Positions 1 to 7,732 of a stretch of DNA of 22,271 nt are shown piece after piece. The stretch spans positions 1-22,271 of the forward strand of contig CAYMDO010000032.1 in NCBI GenBank assembly GCA_964389365.1, written 5' to 3'. This stretch comes from UBA993 sp964389365. GTDB taxonomy: Bacteria > Bacillota > Dethiobacteria > DTU022. Numbering within the stretch: the stretch's first letter is position 1; the number at the start of each line of letters is the position of its first letter. Under the pieces are notes generated by a model that did no database searches, was not told the DNA's origin, and worked only from the letters and a program-made list of their open reading frames with translations. A program made the translations under genes and the position numbers.

Positions 1-100
1 CTCCCCCCTCAAGGGGGAGGGAGTCTTGTAGCCCCCCCTCAAGGGGGAGGGAGTCTTGTAGCCCCCCCCTCAAGGGGGTCTTGTGGTCCCTTCCCTCAAG
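1..100. repeat. 30-bp GC-rich tandem repeat array (window edge)
   Basis: Two nearly identical 30-base units (1-30, 31-60) are followed by degenerate copies to about 100. Each unit is a C-run, CTCAAGGGGGAGGGAG, then TCTTGTAG. The C-run and G-run of each unit can pair into a hairpin with a CTCA-like loop. The array lies beyond the metF terminator and is cut by the window edge, so its full length is unknown. No coding sequence is visible in 1-240. Confidence 0.85.
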
Positions 101-110
101 GGTGTGGGGA

Positions 111-156
111 TTTTCACCCCCACCCCGCCCCTCCCCCCTCAAGGGGGAGGGAGTTT
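111..156. repeat. Family A palindromic repeat, copy 1
   Basis: A 46-bp segment begins TTTTCACCCCCACCCCG and continues into a CCCTCCCCCC-TCAA-GGGGGAGGG palindrome. It recurs in the same orientation at 3716-3761 with one mismatch (C at 128, A at 3733). The two copies bracket acsD-acsE-metV-metF. This is non-coding. Confidence 0.9.
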
Positions 157-167
157 AAGGTTGAATT

Positions 168-196
168 AAAAAAAGACAGGCCGGTGAAGGCCTGTC
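168..196 (-). terminator. Rho-independent terminator of the acs-met operon
   Basis: Read on the minus strand, GACAGGCC, a TTCACC loop and GGCCTGTC form a perfect 8-bp stem followed at once by seven T. It lies 45 bases past the metF stop. A second, imperfect dyad (ATGATC...GATCAT, 211-240) sits between the stop codon and this terminator. Confidence 0.93.
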
Positions 197-240
197 CTGG
201 CTCGTTTACTCATGATCGGGGGAAGTGCCGGCCCTGATCA

Positions 241-1161
241 TCAGTCGATTTTCGGCCGCGGGTAAAGCCCGGCCCGCTCGACAATTTCGGGTACTTTTTC
301 TTCCCAGGCGATGGCCATGATATGCACGCCGTGAACGCCCTCGATCCCTTTTAGCCTTTCAATGGTCTCAACCGCAATCTTCAGGCCTTCGGCCTTTTTA
401 TCCTCGGCCGCCGTCAGCCTTTCGATCAGCGCATCGGGGATGGTAATCCCGGAAACGTTGTTTTTCATGTACTTGGCTGCGCCGAGCGACTTGATCGGGG
501 TTATCCCGCCCAGGATCTTAATCTTCTTGTGCAGCCCGCGCTCGCGCACCAGTTCCATGAAGCGCTCGAAGCGGTCAAGGTCGAAGATGCACTGGGTCTG
601 GATGAAGCTGGCCCCGGCCCTGATCTTCTTCTCGAGCCGGTCCACCCTGAATTCGAAGGGATCGGCAAACGGGTTTTCCACCGCCCCCAGGAAATAGCTT
701 ACCTCGCCTTCAAGATCTTCGCCGCCCATGAACTTCTTCTCGTCGCGCAGGTCTTTCAAGCCCTTTAAAAGCTGCATCGAGTCGATGTCGTATACGCCTT
801 TCGATTCCGGTTCGTTGCCGAATTTCATGTGGTCTCCGGCGATGCAGAGGATATTCTTGATCCCCAGCGCCTGGGCTCCCAGGACATCGGCCTGGATGCA
901 GATCCGGTTGCGGTCGCGGGTAACGATCTGGATTATCGGTTCGATACCCATCTGCACCAGGGCCGCCCCGCAGGCGATGCTGGAGGTGCGCACGATGGCG
1001 GTCTGGTTGTCGGTAATGTTGCATGCTTCAACGTGGCTGCGCATGCCCTCGGCATGGTGTTTCATCAGGGTGATATCGGCACCCTTGGGTGGGCCCAGCT
1101 CACCGGTTACAGTAAAGTGCCCTGCTTCCAACATTCTTTCAAGTCTGCTACCCGCGATCAA
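241..1161 (-). CDS. metF: Methylenetetrahydrofolate reductase, MetF subunit
   Basis: This flavoprotein interconverts methylene-THF and methyl-THF, the last step of the methyl branch of the Wood-Ljungdahl pathway. The 306-residue product is a single (beta/alpha)8 MTHFR domain. Family-typical stretches are GHFTVTGELGPPKGAD (about 14-29), the RNRICIQADVLGAQALGIKN region and LGGITPIKSLGAAKYM near residue 220. The start is TTG, preceded by GGGAGG at normal distance. It overlaps the end of metV by 14 bases, so translation is probably coupled. This is the short acetogen form that works with MetV, as the context confirms. It is the last gene of the operon, before the terminator at 168-196. No Hdr or MvhD electron-transfer genes are beside it, so its redox partner cannot be read from this window. 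Confidence 0.95.
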   Translation of the reverse strand: MIAGSRLERMLEAGHFTVTGELGPPKGADITLMKHHAEGMRSHVEACNITDNQTAIVRTSSIACGAALVQMGIEPIIQIVTRDRNRICIQADVLGAQALGIKNILCIAGDHMKFGNEPESKGVYDIDSMQLLKGLKDLRDEKKFMGGEDLEGEVSYFLGAVENPFADPFEFRVDRLEKKIRAGASFIQTQCIFDLDRFERFMELVRERGLHKKIKILGGITPIKSLGAAKYMKNNVSGITIPDALIERLTAAEDKKAEGLKIAVETIERLKGIEGVHGVHIMAIAWEEKVPEIVERAGLYPRPKID

Positions 1162-1825
1162 TTTTTACATCCTCCCTTACCGTGGTTCTGTTGCCGCCGT
1201 GATGCGATGTTGACCAGTTCTTGGGAGGCTGAATCCCGTCTAAATCGGAGAGGCGCCCGAACGCGGCCAGGCGCTCGTGAATCAGGTGCCAGGCGCAGTC
1301 AACATCTTTGCCCAGCTCGCATTTCCCTTCGGCTGAACCGCCGCAGGGCCCGTTCAGGATGCTCTTGGCACAGCGGCTGATCGGGCAGATACCCATCGTC
1401 AGGTGCAGGACGCAATCCCCGCAGCCGAGGCAGCGTTCAACCCAGACCCCCTGTTCCACAGGGTAGCCCATTGACGTGGTGTTCAGCCCGGGCAAGGCCC
1501 TGAGTGAAGGAACATGCTCAACTATGGTCTGCACCCCAACCCCGCAGGCCATGGAGAGGATAACATCGTAGCCTTTTAGTTTTTCCAGTACTTCGTCAAT
1601 CATCTCAAACTCGCACTGCCGCTCAATCGAAAATGCTTCGACTTCACCGGCGGTATTGTCTTTGCTGCGCCGGATCCGCAGCAGGGCGGCAGTTTCTTCG
1701 GCTTCTTTCTCGCCGCCGGCCATGCAGACAGCCACACAGGTGTTACAGCCTAGGACGCAGACGCGCTTGTAAGGCGCAACCAAGGCGGCTATTTCTTCAA
1801 GCGGCTTCCGTTCTGCGATTATCAT
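1148..1825 (-). CDS. metV: MetV, zinc/iron-sulfur partner of MetF
   Basis: The 225-residue protein has two cysteine-rich parts. The N-terminal half carries VCVLGCNTCVAVC (about 22-34) and MACGVGVQ. The C-terminal MTHFR_C domain carries CLGCGDCVLHLTMGICPISRC and a further NGPCGGS...CELG...C. This is the MetV architecture, which binds iron-sulfur and zinc and forms a tight complex with MetF in acetogens. The ATG follows AAGGTG. It lies 60 bases downstream of acsE and overlaps metF, so it belongs to the same transcript. In Moorella, hdr and mvhD genes are, as I recall, between acsE and metV. Here they are absent. The assignment rests on the cysteine pattern plus neighbourhood and is firm. Confidence 0.9.
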   Translation of the reverse strand: MIIAERKPLEEIAALVAPYKRVCVLGCNTCVAVCMAGGEKEAEETAALLRIRRSKDNTAGEVEAFSIERQCEFEMIDEVLEKLKGYDVILSMACGVGVQTIVEHVPSLRALPGLNTTSMGYPVEQGVWVERCLGCGDCVLHLTMGICPISRCAKSILNGPCGGSAEGKCELGKDVDCAWHLIHERLAAFGRLSDLDGIQPPKNWSTSHHGGNRTTVREDVKIDRG

Positions 1826-1885
1826 ACATTCACCTTCCCTTCCACTTTATGCATTCAATGCTGCGACCAGACCGCCAAACCTGGT

Positions 1886-2680
1886 TCAGCGGTTATGCTG
1901 TTTGAAAACATCAACATAGGAATCGCAGTAAATATCCATGTTGAGGATAATCCTGGCCGAGGCGATCGCCTCCATCAGCTCATCATCGTTGGCATCAACG
2001 ATACCGGCATCGAGGCCGTTTGCCATTGCCATAACCGCAAAGGTGCGGTTGATCAGCTCGCGGTTCCTGGTGCCCTGGGATATGTTGCTTAAGCCGACTA
2101 CGGTTTTCGGCGCCGGGTCTGAAATCAGCTTGATCTCGCGCAGGGTCCTCATTACTTCGGGGCCGTGATCCTGGGCCACGTTACAGGGCAGGACCAGCGG
2201 GTCGATGTAGAGCATGTCGGGAGAAATGCCAAAACCATCCGCCACGGCAACCAGTTCGGCAGCCAGGGCGATCCGGGCATCGGCATCCTTGGGGATGCCT
2301 TCTTCATTCATCGCCAGGCCGATTACCTCGGCCCCGTATTCGGCAGCCATGGCAAAGACGCGCTCCATCTTGGCCATTTCGGCCGGGACCGAGTTGATCA
2401 TTGCCGGCTGCTTGCAGGCTTTAAGGCCTGCCTCGATAGCGTCGTACTTGGTTGAATCAAGGCAGAGCGGAAGCTTGCTCGCTTCCTGGGCCACTTCGAC
2501 CAGCCATATCATGGCGCCCACCGCGTCGGGTGAACTGGGGCCGACATTGATGTCGAGGTAGTGGGCCCCGTTATGCTCCTGTTTGCGGGCCCATTCCTGA
2601 ACCGGAACGGGATCGCGGTCTTTGATCGCCCTGGCGATATCCTTAAACATTCCGTTAATGCGCTCGCCGATAATTATCAT
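1886..2680 (-). CDS. acsE: Methyl-THF:corrinoid iron-sulfur protein methyltransferase
   Basis: AcsE transfers the methyl group between methyl-THF and the cobalt of the corrinoid protein AcsCD. It is a 264-residue TIM-barrel of the pterin-binding family, close to the roughly 262 residues of the Moorella enzyme. Pterin-pocket and catalytic residues fall at the same numbers as in Moorella MeTr: Asp43 (YLDINVGP), Asp75 (CLDSTK), Asn96 (MINSVP), Asp160 (YIDPLVLP) and Asn199 (GLSNISQG). The ATG follows AGAGGAGG. It lies 16 bases after acsD, so the genes are probably translated from one mRNA. Confidence 0.97.
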   Translation of the reverse strand: MIIIGERINGMFKDIARAIKDRDPVPVQEWARKQEHNGAHYLDINVGPSSPDAVGAMIWLVEVAQEASKLPLCLDSTKYDAIEAGLKACKQPAMINSVPAEMAKMERVFAMAAEYGAEVIGLAMNEEGIPKDADARIALAAELVAVADGFGISPDMLYIDPLVLPCNVAQDHGPEVMRTLREIKLISDPAPKTVVGLSNISQGTRNRELINRTFAVMAMANGLDAGIVDANDDELMEAIASARIILNMDIYCDSYVDVFKQHNR

Positions 2681-2696
2681 AGGATAGCCTCCTCTT

Positions 2697-3674
2697 TTAG
2701 TAACTGTTATCCCGCATCAGGTCGTCTATATTGCCCTTGACTATTTTTAAGGTTTCGGGATGGCGCAGGACCATGATATTAACCCCCGACTGCAGGTAAG
2801 CCATGGCGGTGGTCGCTTCCCAGAGAATACCGCGCTCTTCCTGCTCGCCCCAGCCGGGCTCGTCGGCTTCGGGCTGGTTGGCTTCCTTGGTGCGCCAGGC
2901 TTCAAGGCCGACGTTGCCGATCATCGGCATGGCCAGCATCTTGTCCCCCTGGAGGGCGCCGTTGCGTGCCCGTTCCATGATCGAGTAGGAATACTCAATC
3001 CCGTAACCGAGAGCGGCTATGGTCGGGTCGATGATGATCCGGTTGGCCATGGCGGTGCTCATTTCGGCGATCAGAATATTTAACTGCTTGCAGATGTTAA
3101 TGTCGATCGGCGACTGGGCAATAATATTGTGCTGGTTGGCCATGCAGGCGCTGGTTACGGCTTTGTAGTTTTCAAGCTCGGCCACGCCCATCAGCAGGTT
3201 TTCGCCGGCTGCCGCCTCGGCGATCGGCGCGTAGAGGGTATTGTCCACTTCGGGCTTGCCGCAGCCGACAACAATCAGCGGCACGCCGACCGCTTCGAGG
3301 ACTTTTTTAACGGCAGCGATGCAGTCATCGACCGAACTGCCCTTTAAATCGGGGTCGGCGCCTTTCAGGCGGATCTGGATTAGCTCGGCACCGAACTGTT
3401 CAACGCATTTTTTGGCCCAGGCGCCCGGATCGTTCCAGGCATCCCCGTAATATTTTTCGAAAAGAGGATCCCATTCTGCGGGAACCATATCCCAGACTTC
3501 CAGCGCTACAACAGGCCGGTTGGGGATTGAGCCTTCAAAGTGAAGGTAGGGCAAAGCCCCTTCGCCGCCGACTGTAACGGTGTGGCTACGGGTGCCGCCC
3601 TGGTCCCTGGTGGCACCGAGGACGACTTCTCCAACAGTGCTTCTGTATTTTTCCTTCAGGATTTCTACAGCCAT
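2697..3674 (-). CDS. acsD: Corrinoid iron-sulfur protein, small subunit
   Basis: This is the beta (small, TIM-barrel) subunit of the heterodimeric corrinoid protein that carries methyl groups between AcsE and acetyl-CoA synthase. The chosen start is MAVEILKEKY, with AAAGGAGT eight bases upstream, which gives 325 residues, the normal family size. The open frame extends 18 codons further up, but that stretch includes part of the repeat region and has no better ribosome site. Family stretches include VALEVWDMVPAEWDP, LIVVGCGKPEVDNTL and LGYGIEYSYSIMERARNGAL. The gene is separated from acsC by about 400 bp of repeats and an assembly gap, which is odd for two subunits of one complex. Confidence 0.95.
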   Translation of the reverse strand: MAVEILKEKYRSTVGEVVLGATRDQGGTRSHTVTVGGEGALPYLHFEGSIPNRPVVALEVWDMVPAEWDPLFEKYYGDAWNDPGAWAKKCVEQFGAELIQIRLKGADPDLKGSSVDDCIAAVKKVLEAVGVPLIVVGCGKPEVDNTLYAPIAEAAAGENLLMGVAELENYKAVTSACMANQHNIIAQSPIDINICKQLNILIAEMSTAMANRIIIDPTIAALGYGIEYSYSIMERARNGALQGDKMLAMPMIGNVGLEAWRTKEANQPEADEPGWGEQEERGILWEATTAMAYLQSGVNIMVLRHPETLKIVKGNIDDLMRDNSY

Positions 3675-3715
3675 CTTATTACTCCTTTCGTTAGGTGATA
3701 CAGGGGATAGTGGTG

Positions 3716-3761
3716 TTTTCACCCCCACCCCGACCCTCCCCCCTCAAGGGGGAGGGAGTTT
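3716..3761. repeat. Family A palindromic repeat, copy 2
   Basis: This matches 111-156 over 46 bases with one difference, in the same orientation. The palindrome CCCTCCCCCC-TCAA-GGGGGAGGG occupies 3734-3756. The copy runs directly into the 31-bp tandem array. It sits in the acsC-acsD gap, so it is transcribed as part of the acs mRNA. Confidence 0.9.
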
Positions 3762-4010
3762 TTTGGTTCACTCCCGGAACTGGAGGGAGTTTTTTGGTTC
3801 ACTCCNNNNNNNNNNNNNNNNNNNNNNNNNNNNNNNNNNNNNNNNNNNNNNNNNNNNNNNNNNNNNNNNNNNNNNNNNNNNNNNNNNNNNNNNNNNNNNN
3901 NNNNNTCACTCCCGGAACTGGAGGGAGTTTTTTGGTTCACTCCCGGAACTGGAGGGAGTTCTGTTGCTTACTCCCTTCGTGCCTGAGGGAGATTTGTTGC
4001 TCCCTTTATT
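3751..4010. repeat. 31-bp hairpin tandem array spanning an assembly gap
   Basis: Units of 31 bases start at 3751 and 3782 before the N run and at 3920 and 3951 after it. Each has GGAGGGAGTTTTTTGG, then TTCACTCCCGGAACT. On the acs transcript (minus strand) ACTCCC and GGGAGT of each unit can pair around a nine-base loop, giving a row of identical hairpins. Two degenerate units follow to about 4010. The stretch 3675-4078 holds no gene that I can support. Confidence 0.88.
3806..3905. other. Assembly gap (100 N)
   Basis: Exactly 100 N is the usual placeholder for a gap of unknown size. The flanks on both sides are the same 31-bp repeat, so the gap is most simply a collapsed or unresolved repeat array rather than a missing gene. 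Confidence 0.97.
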
Positions 4011-4078
4011 CAAAAGCGCAATTTACTGTTTCCCTCTCCGCTGAATTGGCCGGCAAATCGCCGCCTATTTCAGTTCGC

Positions 4079-5407
4079 TTAGGCGAAGTTTTCCTTTGAA
4101 AACTTGGTAATGCCGGAAGCTTCACGCGGGCCGACGATAACTTCCCAGCCCGATTCTTCTTCCAGCGCACCCTTGAGCACGGCAACATGGCCCGGTATGA
4201 CCAGTTTGCGGTGTTTGACTATCTCCTCGAGGCCGGATTTTTTTATGGCGGCGGTAATCGTTTCAGCGGAAAACTTATTGTCGGCGTAAGCGGTGAGCAC
4301 CGAGATGCCCCCTGTATCGACGGAAAGAATCCGGCTCGGGATACGCGAGCTTTCAACTTCGCCTTCAACAATAAAGTAGGTGAGCGAGAAGTTGGTGGTC
4401 ACGTAAACCGGGGATCCTTCTTTTGCGCCGCCGATATCGTATAGTTTGGCTTCAACGGCAATCGGCTTCTGCGGGTCGGTGTAAAGGTTCTGCCTCCAGG
4501 AGAGCAAAGGCAGCAGCTGCTGCTTGCCGGAGGCTTTTAAGACAACGATATCCGCATATTTGCTTAAGTACACCCCGGCCTGGATCACTTCATCGCGCGG
4601 GCCTTCCTTGGAGGTAAACGCAATGGCCGGGTAACCGAAGGGGCGAAACTTCTTGCGAACTGCCAGGCGCCTGAACTGGGTCAGGTCGGCCAGCACCTTG
4701 CTGGTTTCGCGCGCCCCGCTGTCCAGGACAAGCTCCTTGTAATCAAGGGCAACAATCTTCTCAACCAGCCCGGCGGTGGCCTCCAGGCCTTCGCCTTTGA
4801 CAGCCAACGGGCAGCTGTTCGCTTTGGCCAGCGCGACCATTTTTTCGTAGTTGGCGGCTGTTGCCGCGTAAATGAGGGGCTTGCGGTCAGCAGCGACGCC
4901 CAGGCCCGCTTCCATGACGGCCGGATCCTCGGCAATCAATATCATTGCTTTTTTGGTTTTGCCGGCAACAGCTTCCACGGCGGCTTTGAACTTGCCAGCA
5001 TCGCCGGAATCTGACTTAACGGCAACCATATCGGTAATGTAGTGCATGCCGACCCGGTGGAACTCCAGCGCTTCAAATGCTTCCGCCCTGGCGGCGGCAT
5101 CTTCGCTGTCGCCAATCAGCACGGCAACACCCGTGGGATGGAAGAAACGCTTGTCATGGCGGAAAATCTCTGTTTCTTCGCCAAGTTCGACCGCCTGTTC
5201 CCCGGTGCCGACCCTGACCAGCCTGATCGGGGGGGCAGAGGCGGAATCGAGCGCGCTCTTTGCCTCATCGGTGACGTGCGGGCAGGCATCGAGCGACGCC
5301 TTGCCGGATGCTAGGGCCATCGCGAAGGCCAGGCAGGTCGGCGAACCGCAGTCTTTACAGTTTGTTTTGGGTAAGTGTTTGTAGATTTCTAAACCCGTTA
5401 AACCCAT
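4079..5407 (-). CDS. acsC: Corrinoid iron-sulfur protein, large subunit
   Basis: This is the gamma (large) subunit, which holds the cobamide cofactor and a low-potential [4Fe-4S] cluster used to re-reduce cobalt. In the 442-residue product the N-terminal cluster motif is C17-x2-C20-x4-C25-x16-C42 (LPKTNCKDCGSPTCLAFA), as in characterised CFeSPs. It is followed by a TIM-barrel and a C-terminal corrinoid-binding domain (about 320-442). The ATG is preceded by AAAGGAGT. The gene is 82 bases downstream of acsB, and a small hairpin lies between them. No acsV (corrinoid re-activator) follows. The identification is secure. Confidence 0.96.
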   Translation of the reverse strand: MGLTGLEIYKHLPKTNCKDCGSPTCLAFAMALASGKASLDACPHVTDEAKSALDSASAPPIRLVRVGTGEQAVELGEETEIFRHDKRFFHPTGVAVLIGDSEDAAARAEAFEALEFHRVGMHYITDMVAVKSDSGDAGKFKAAVEAVAGKTKKAMILIAEDPAVMEAGLGVAADRKPLIYAATAANYEKMVALAKANSCPLAVKGEGLEATAGLVEKIVALDYKELVLDSGARETSKVLADLTQFRRLAVRKKFRPFGYPAIAFTSKEGPRDEVIQAGVYLSKYADIVVLKASGKQQLLPLLSWRQNLYTDPQKPIAVEAKLYDIGGAKEGSPVYVTTNFSLTYFIVEGEVESSRIPSRILSVDTGGISVLTAYADNKFSAETITAAIKKSGLEEIVKHRKLVIPGHVAVLKGALEEESGWEVIVGPREASGITKFSKENFA

Positions 5408-5444
5408 TTACTATCTACTCCTTTCTGTTGGCAAAACATAAAGA

Positions 5445-5477
5445 AGCTTCGGTTTCATCGTCGCCTCCACCGAAGCT
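5445..5477 (-). other. Intercistronic inverted repeat between acsB and acsC
   Basis: AGCTTCGG (5445-5452) and CCGAAGCT (5470-5477) form a perfect 8-bp stem with a 17-base loop. No T tract follows on the minus strand, so it is unlikely to be a strong terminator. It may act in mRNA processing or stability, but that is only a guess. Confidence 0.5.
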
Positions 5478-5489
5478 GTTGCCCCCCTG

Positions 5490-7703
5490 TTACATCAGCG
5501 GATCCATTGACAGGGCCGGGTGGCCCTTTTCTTCAAGGAAGGGCAGGATCTCGTCTGAAGTGGTGCCGACCGTTTCGTCGGCAATCTTGTCTACAAAGCC
5601 GGCTCCCAGGCCTGCTTCTTCCGCCCGTTTGCGCAGGTCTTCGCCGAGCGACTCTTTAAGTTCTTTCGGCATCCAGACCAGGCGCTCGAGGCCTCCGTCG
5701 GCGCTGATAAACTTCCTGCTCAGCACGAAAGCCCGCCCGTGGCCCATAAAGCCGGGGGTCTGAACCCCGCCGCCGCAGGTTCCGGCCAGGGTGGAGAAGG
5801 TCATCCCGATCGGGGTGTCGCCGCTGTATTCGCGGGTGGTGATCATTACCCCGTTAGCCTCGGGCAGGATAGCCATGATGCACTCGAAACAGCCGCAGGA
5901 TGTCATCGGCTCGACCATGAAGCTGTACATCGAGCACTTTTCAATCGAGCGGTTGGTGTTGTTGTAGACATATTCGTTGACCGATTCCCAGATCCCGTTT
6001 TTCTCGTCGATCAGGCCTTCTTTCCTGATCGGGCGGTTGGGCCCGGTCGGGTCGATTTCATAAGCCGCCTTGCCGTCAAGCCAGCTGACCGCGCCGCAGA
6101 GCCCGAGGCGCTCAGGGGTTACAACGCAGCAGTGGTTCGGGGCAAATGACTGGCAGAGGATGCAGGAATAGAACTCTTCGACCGATTCGTCGGTCAGGCC
6201 GCGCAGCCTTTCATCGCGGCCGGCATAGAAGGTGCGGGCATAGGCCAGGCCTTCCTCAACCTTGGCGGCATCGGTGATCAGCTTTACCTGGACGCGGTCC
6301 ACGATCGAGGGGAACTCATCCTTGAACTTGGCGACCAGCAGTTCGCCGAAGTGGTGTATCTGAAAGCCCTTGGCGGCAGCATCCTTGCTGATCCTCATCC
6401 AGATTGTGTCGCGCTGGGCCATGTGCCAGATACCTTCGCCGTAGTTGATCAGGTAGTGGATGCGGCGCTCGAGAACGCTTTCAAAGTCCTGCTGCATCTT
6501 ACGGCCGAAGATCTTGACCATGATGCCTAACGGCAGGGATCCGCCTTCCGGCGCCTCGCCGATTTCCGGCCCGATCACTTCAATCTTGCCGTCTTCGATT
6601 TCATCCTCGCCGACCATTTCAACCAGCTCGAAGGCTGTTGTCCGCCCGCCGCCGAATTCAACCCGCATGTCGCCCTTCCTGATCACTTCGCCCTCAAAAG
6701 CGGGGCCGACGGTGATCGGAACGGGGATATCAAGAATCTTCAGCTTGATGCCGCGGATTTCCATCGCCACCTGGACGATATCGTCGTAGTTGGGGTTCGA
6801 CACGTACCAGTTGGGGATCTGCTCGTCTTCCGCCAGCTCCTGGTCGGTAATCACCGGGAAGCCTAAGAAGATGGCTGCAAAGTGGGCGGCAACCTGGACT
6901 TCGTCAATTTTGCCCAACTGCAAAACGAAGGCGCGCACGCGGCGGCGCTGGTAGTCGCGGGTATTCTGGCGCTCTCCGGGCGGGATGCCGCCGAAGGCGA
7001 TACCGGCCCGCAGCGCATAGTTGACAGCATGGATTACCTGGGTAAAGTTGCCGATCGGGAAGGCGATAAAGTCGATACCGAGCTTGCAGCCGGCCTCGAT
7101 CGCCTGCTCGATCACCTGGTTGCAGAGGAAGATCATGAAACCCTTGCCCTGCAGGTCCTGGATCATCTTGCCGACAGCTTCGCTTGACATGCCCTTGCCC
7201 ATGATAACGGCCTGGCCGGGAATCGTCCAGTCCACCAGCAGGATGCCGTAGCGGCGCACGACCGGGTCGCCCAGGAAGCCGGTCCAGGGCTCAACGTGCG
7301 GCCTGGCCCCGTCAAGGTAGCGCAGCGCTTCGATAATTTCAGCCGAGTAGGCGGTCGCCTCGCCGCAGAGGCGGGCGTTGTGGAAATTTAAATCTTCGCG
7401 GATCTGGTTGCGCATCCGGTTTAAAATCGGCGGCAGGTCGCCCAGCTTTGTGACGGCCTCACCGCTCAGCGCCCGGATCACGGGCAGGTAGTAACCGGTA
7501 TCCGGGTAGGCGACCGGTTTGTCGGGGCCAAAGCGCTTTATGGCCTGGTTAAGCAGTATTTCAGCGTAGCTGGTGGCAATTACCGCCCCATCGTATGCTT
7601 TCTCAAACAGCTTCAGCGGCGGGTTTGACCCGTCAACAGCGCCGTCGAATATTTCATCAAACGATTCTTTCCAGTCTCTGGTCAGAACACCATCTGTACT
7701 CAT
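5490..7703 (-). CDS. acsB: Acetyl-CoA synthase (CODH/ACS alpha subunit)
   Basis: AcsB condenses CO, a methyl group from AcsCD and CoA into acetyl-CoA at the nickel-containing A-cluster, or cleaves acetyl-CoA in reverse. The 737-residue product has the full bacterial three-domain form, including the N-terminal CODH-binding domain (about 1-315) that archaeal CdhC lacks. The six A-cluster cysteines are at 514, 517, 526, 536 (SCILCQSF...HCCVV...LGLCG) and 603, 605 (SCGCFEC). Each is offset by exactly eight from Moorella Cys506, 509, 518, 528, 595 and 597. The ATG follows AAAGGAGG. It lies 29 bases after acsA, so the two subunits are co-transcribed. Confidence 0.98.
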   Translation of the reverse strand: MSTDGVLTRDWKESFDEIFDGAVDGSNPPLKLFEKAYDGAVIATSYAEILLNQAIKRFGPDKPVAYPDTGYYLPVIRALSGEAVTKLGDLPPILNRMRNQIREDLNFHNARLCGEATAYSAEIIEALRYLDGARPHVEPWTGFLGDPVVRRYGILLVDWTIPGQAVIMGKGMSSEAVGKMIQDLQGKGFMIFLCNQVIEQAIEAGCKLGIDFIAFPIGNFTQVIHAVNYALRAGIAFGGIPPGERQNTRDYQRRRVRAFVLQLGKIDEVQVAAHFAAIFLGFPVITDQELAEDEQIPNWYVSNPNYDDIVQVAMEIRGIKLKILDIPVPITVGPAFEGEVIRKGDMRVEFGGGRTTAFELVEMVGEDEIEDGKIEVIGPEIGEAPEGGSLPLGIMVKIFGRKMQQDFESVLERRIHYLINYGEGIWHMAQRDTIWMRISKDAAAKGFQIHHFGELLVAKFKDEFPSIVDRVQVKLITDAAKVEEGLAYARTFYAGRDERLRGLTDESVEEFYSCILCQSFAPNHCCVVTPERLGLCGAVSWLDGKAAYEIDPTGPNRPIRKEGLIDEKNGIWESVNEYVYNNTNRSIEKCSMYSFMVEPMTSCGCFECIMAILPEANGVMITTREYSGDTPIGMTFSTLAGTCGGGVQTPGFMGHGRAFVLSRKFISADGGLERLVWMPKELKESLGEDLRKRAEEAGLGAGFVDKIADETVGTTSDEILPFLEEKGHPALSMDPLM

Positions 7704-7732
7704 TTAATCGTGCCTCCTTTTTAGCGAATTAT

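Noticed and set aside
1..160. CRISPR array
   Set aside because: The units are directly adjacent, palindromic and lack unique spacers.
3675..3728. 18-codon N-terminal extension of acsD
   Set aside because: It runs into the repeat-bearing upstream region, has no better ribosome site, and the internal ATG has AAAGGAGT and gives the normal family length.
3751..4010. CRISPR array or coding tandem repeat
   Set aside because: There are no spacers. Open frames across the N run are artefacts of translating N.
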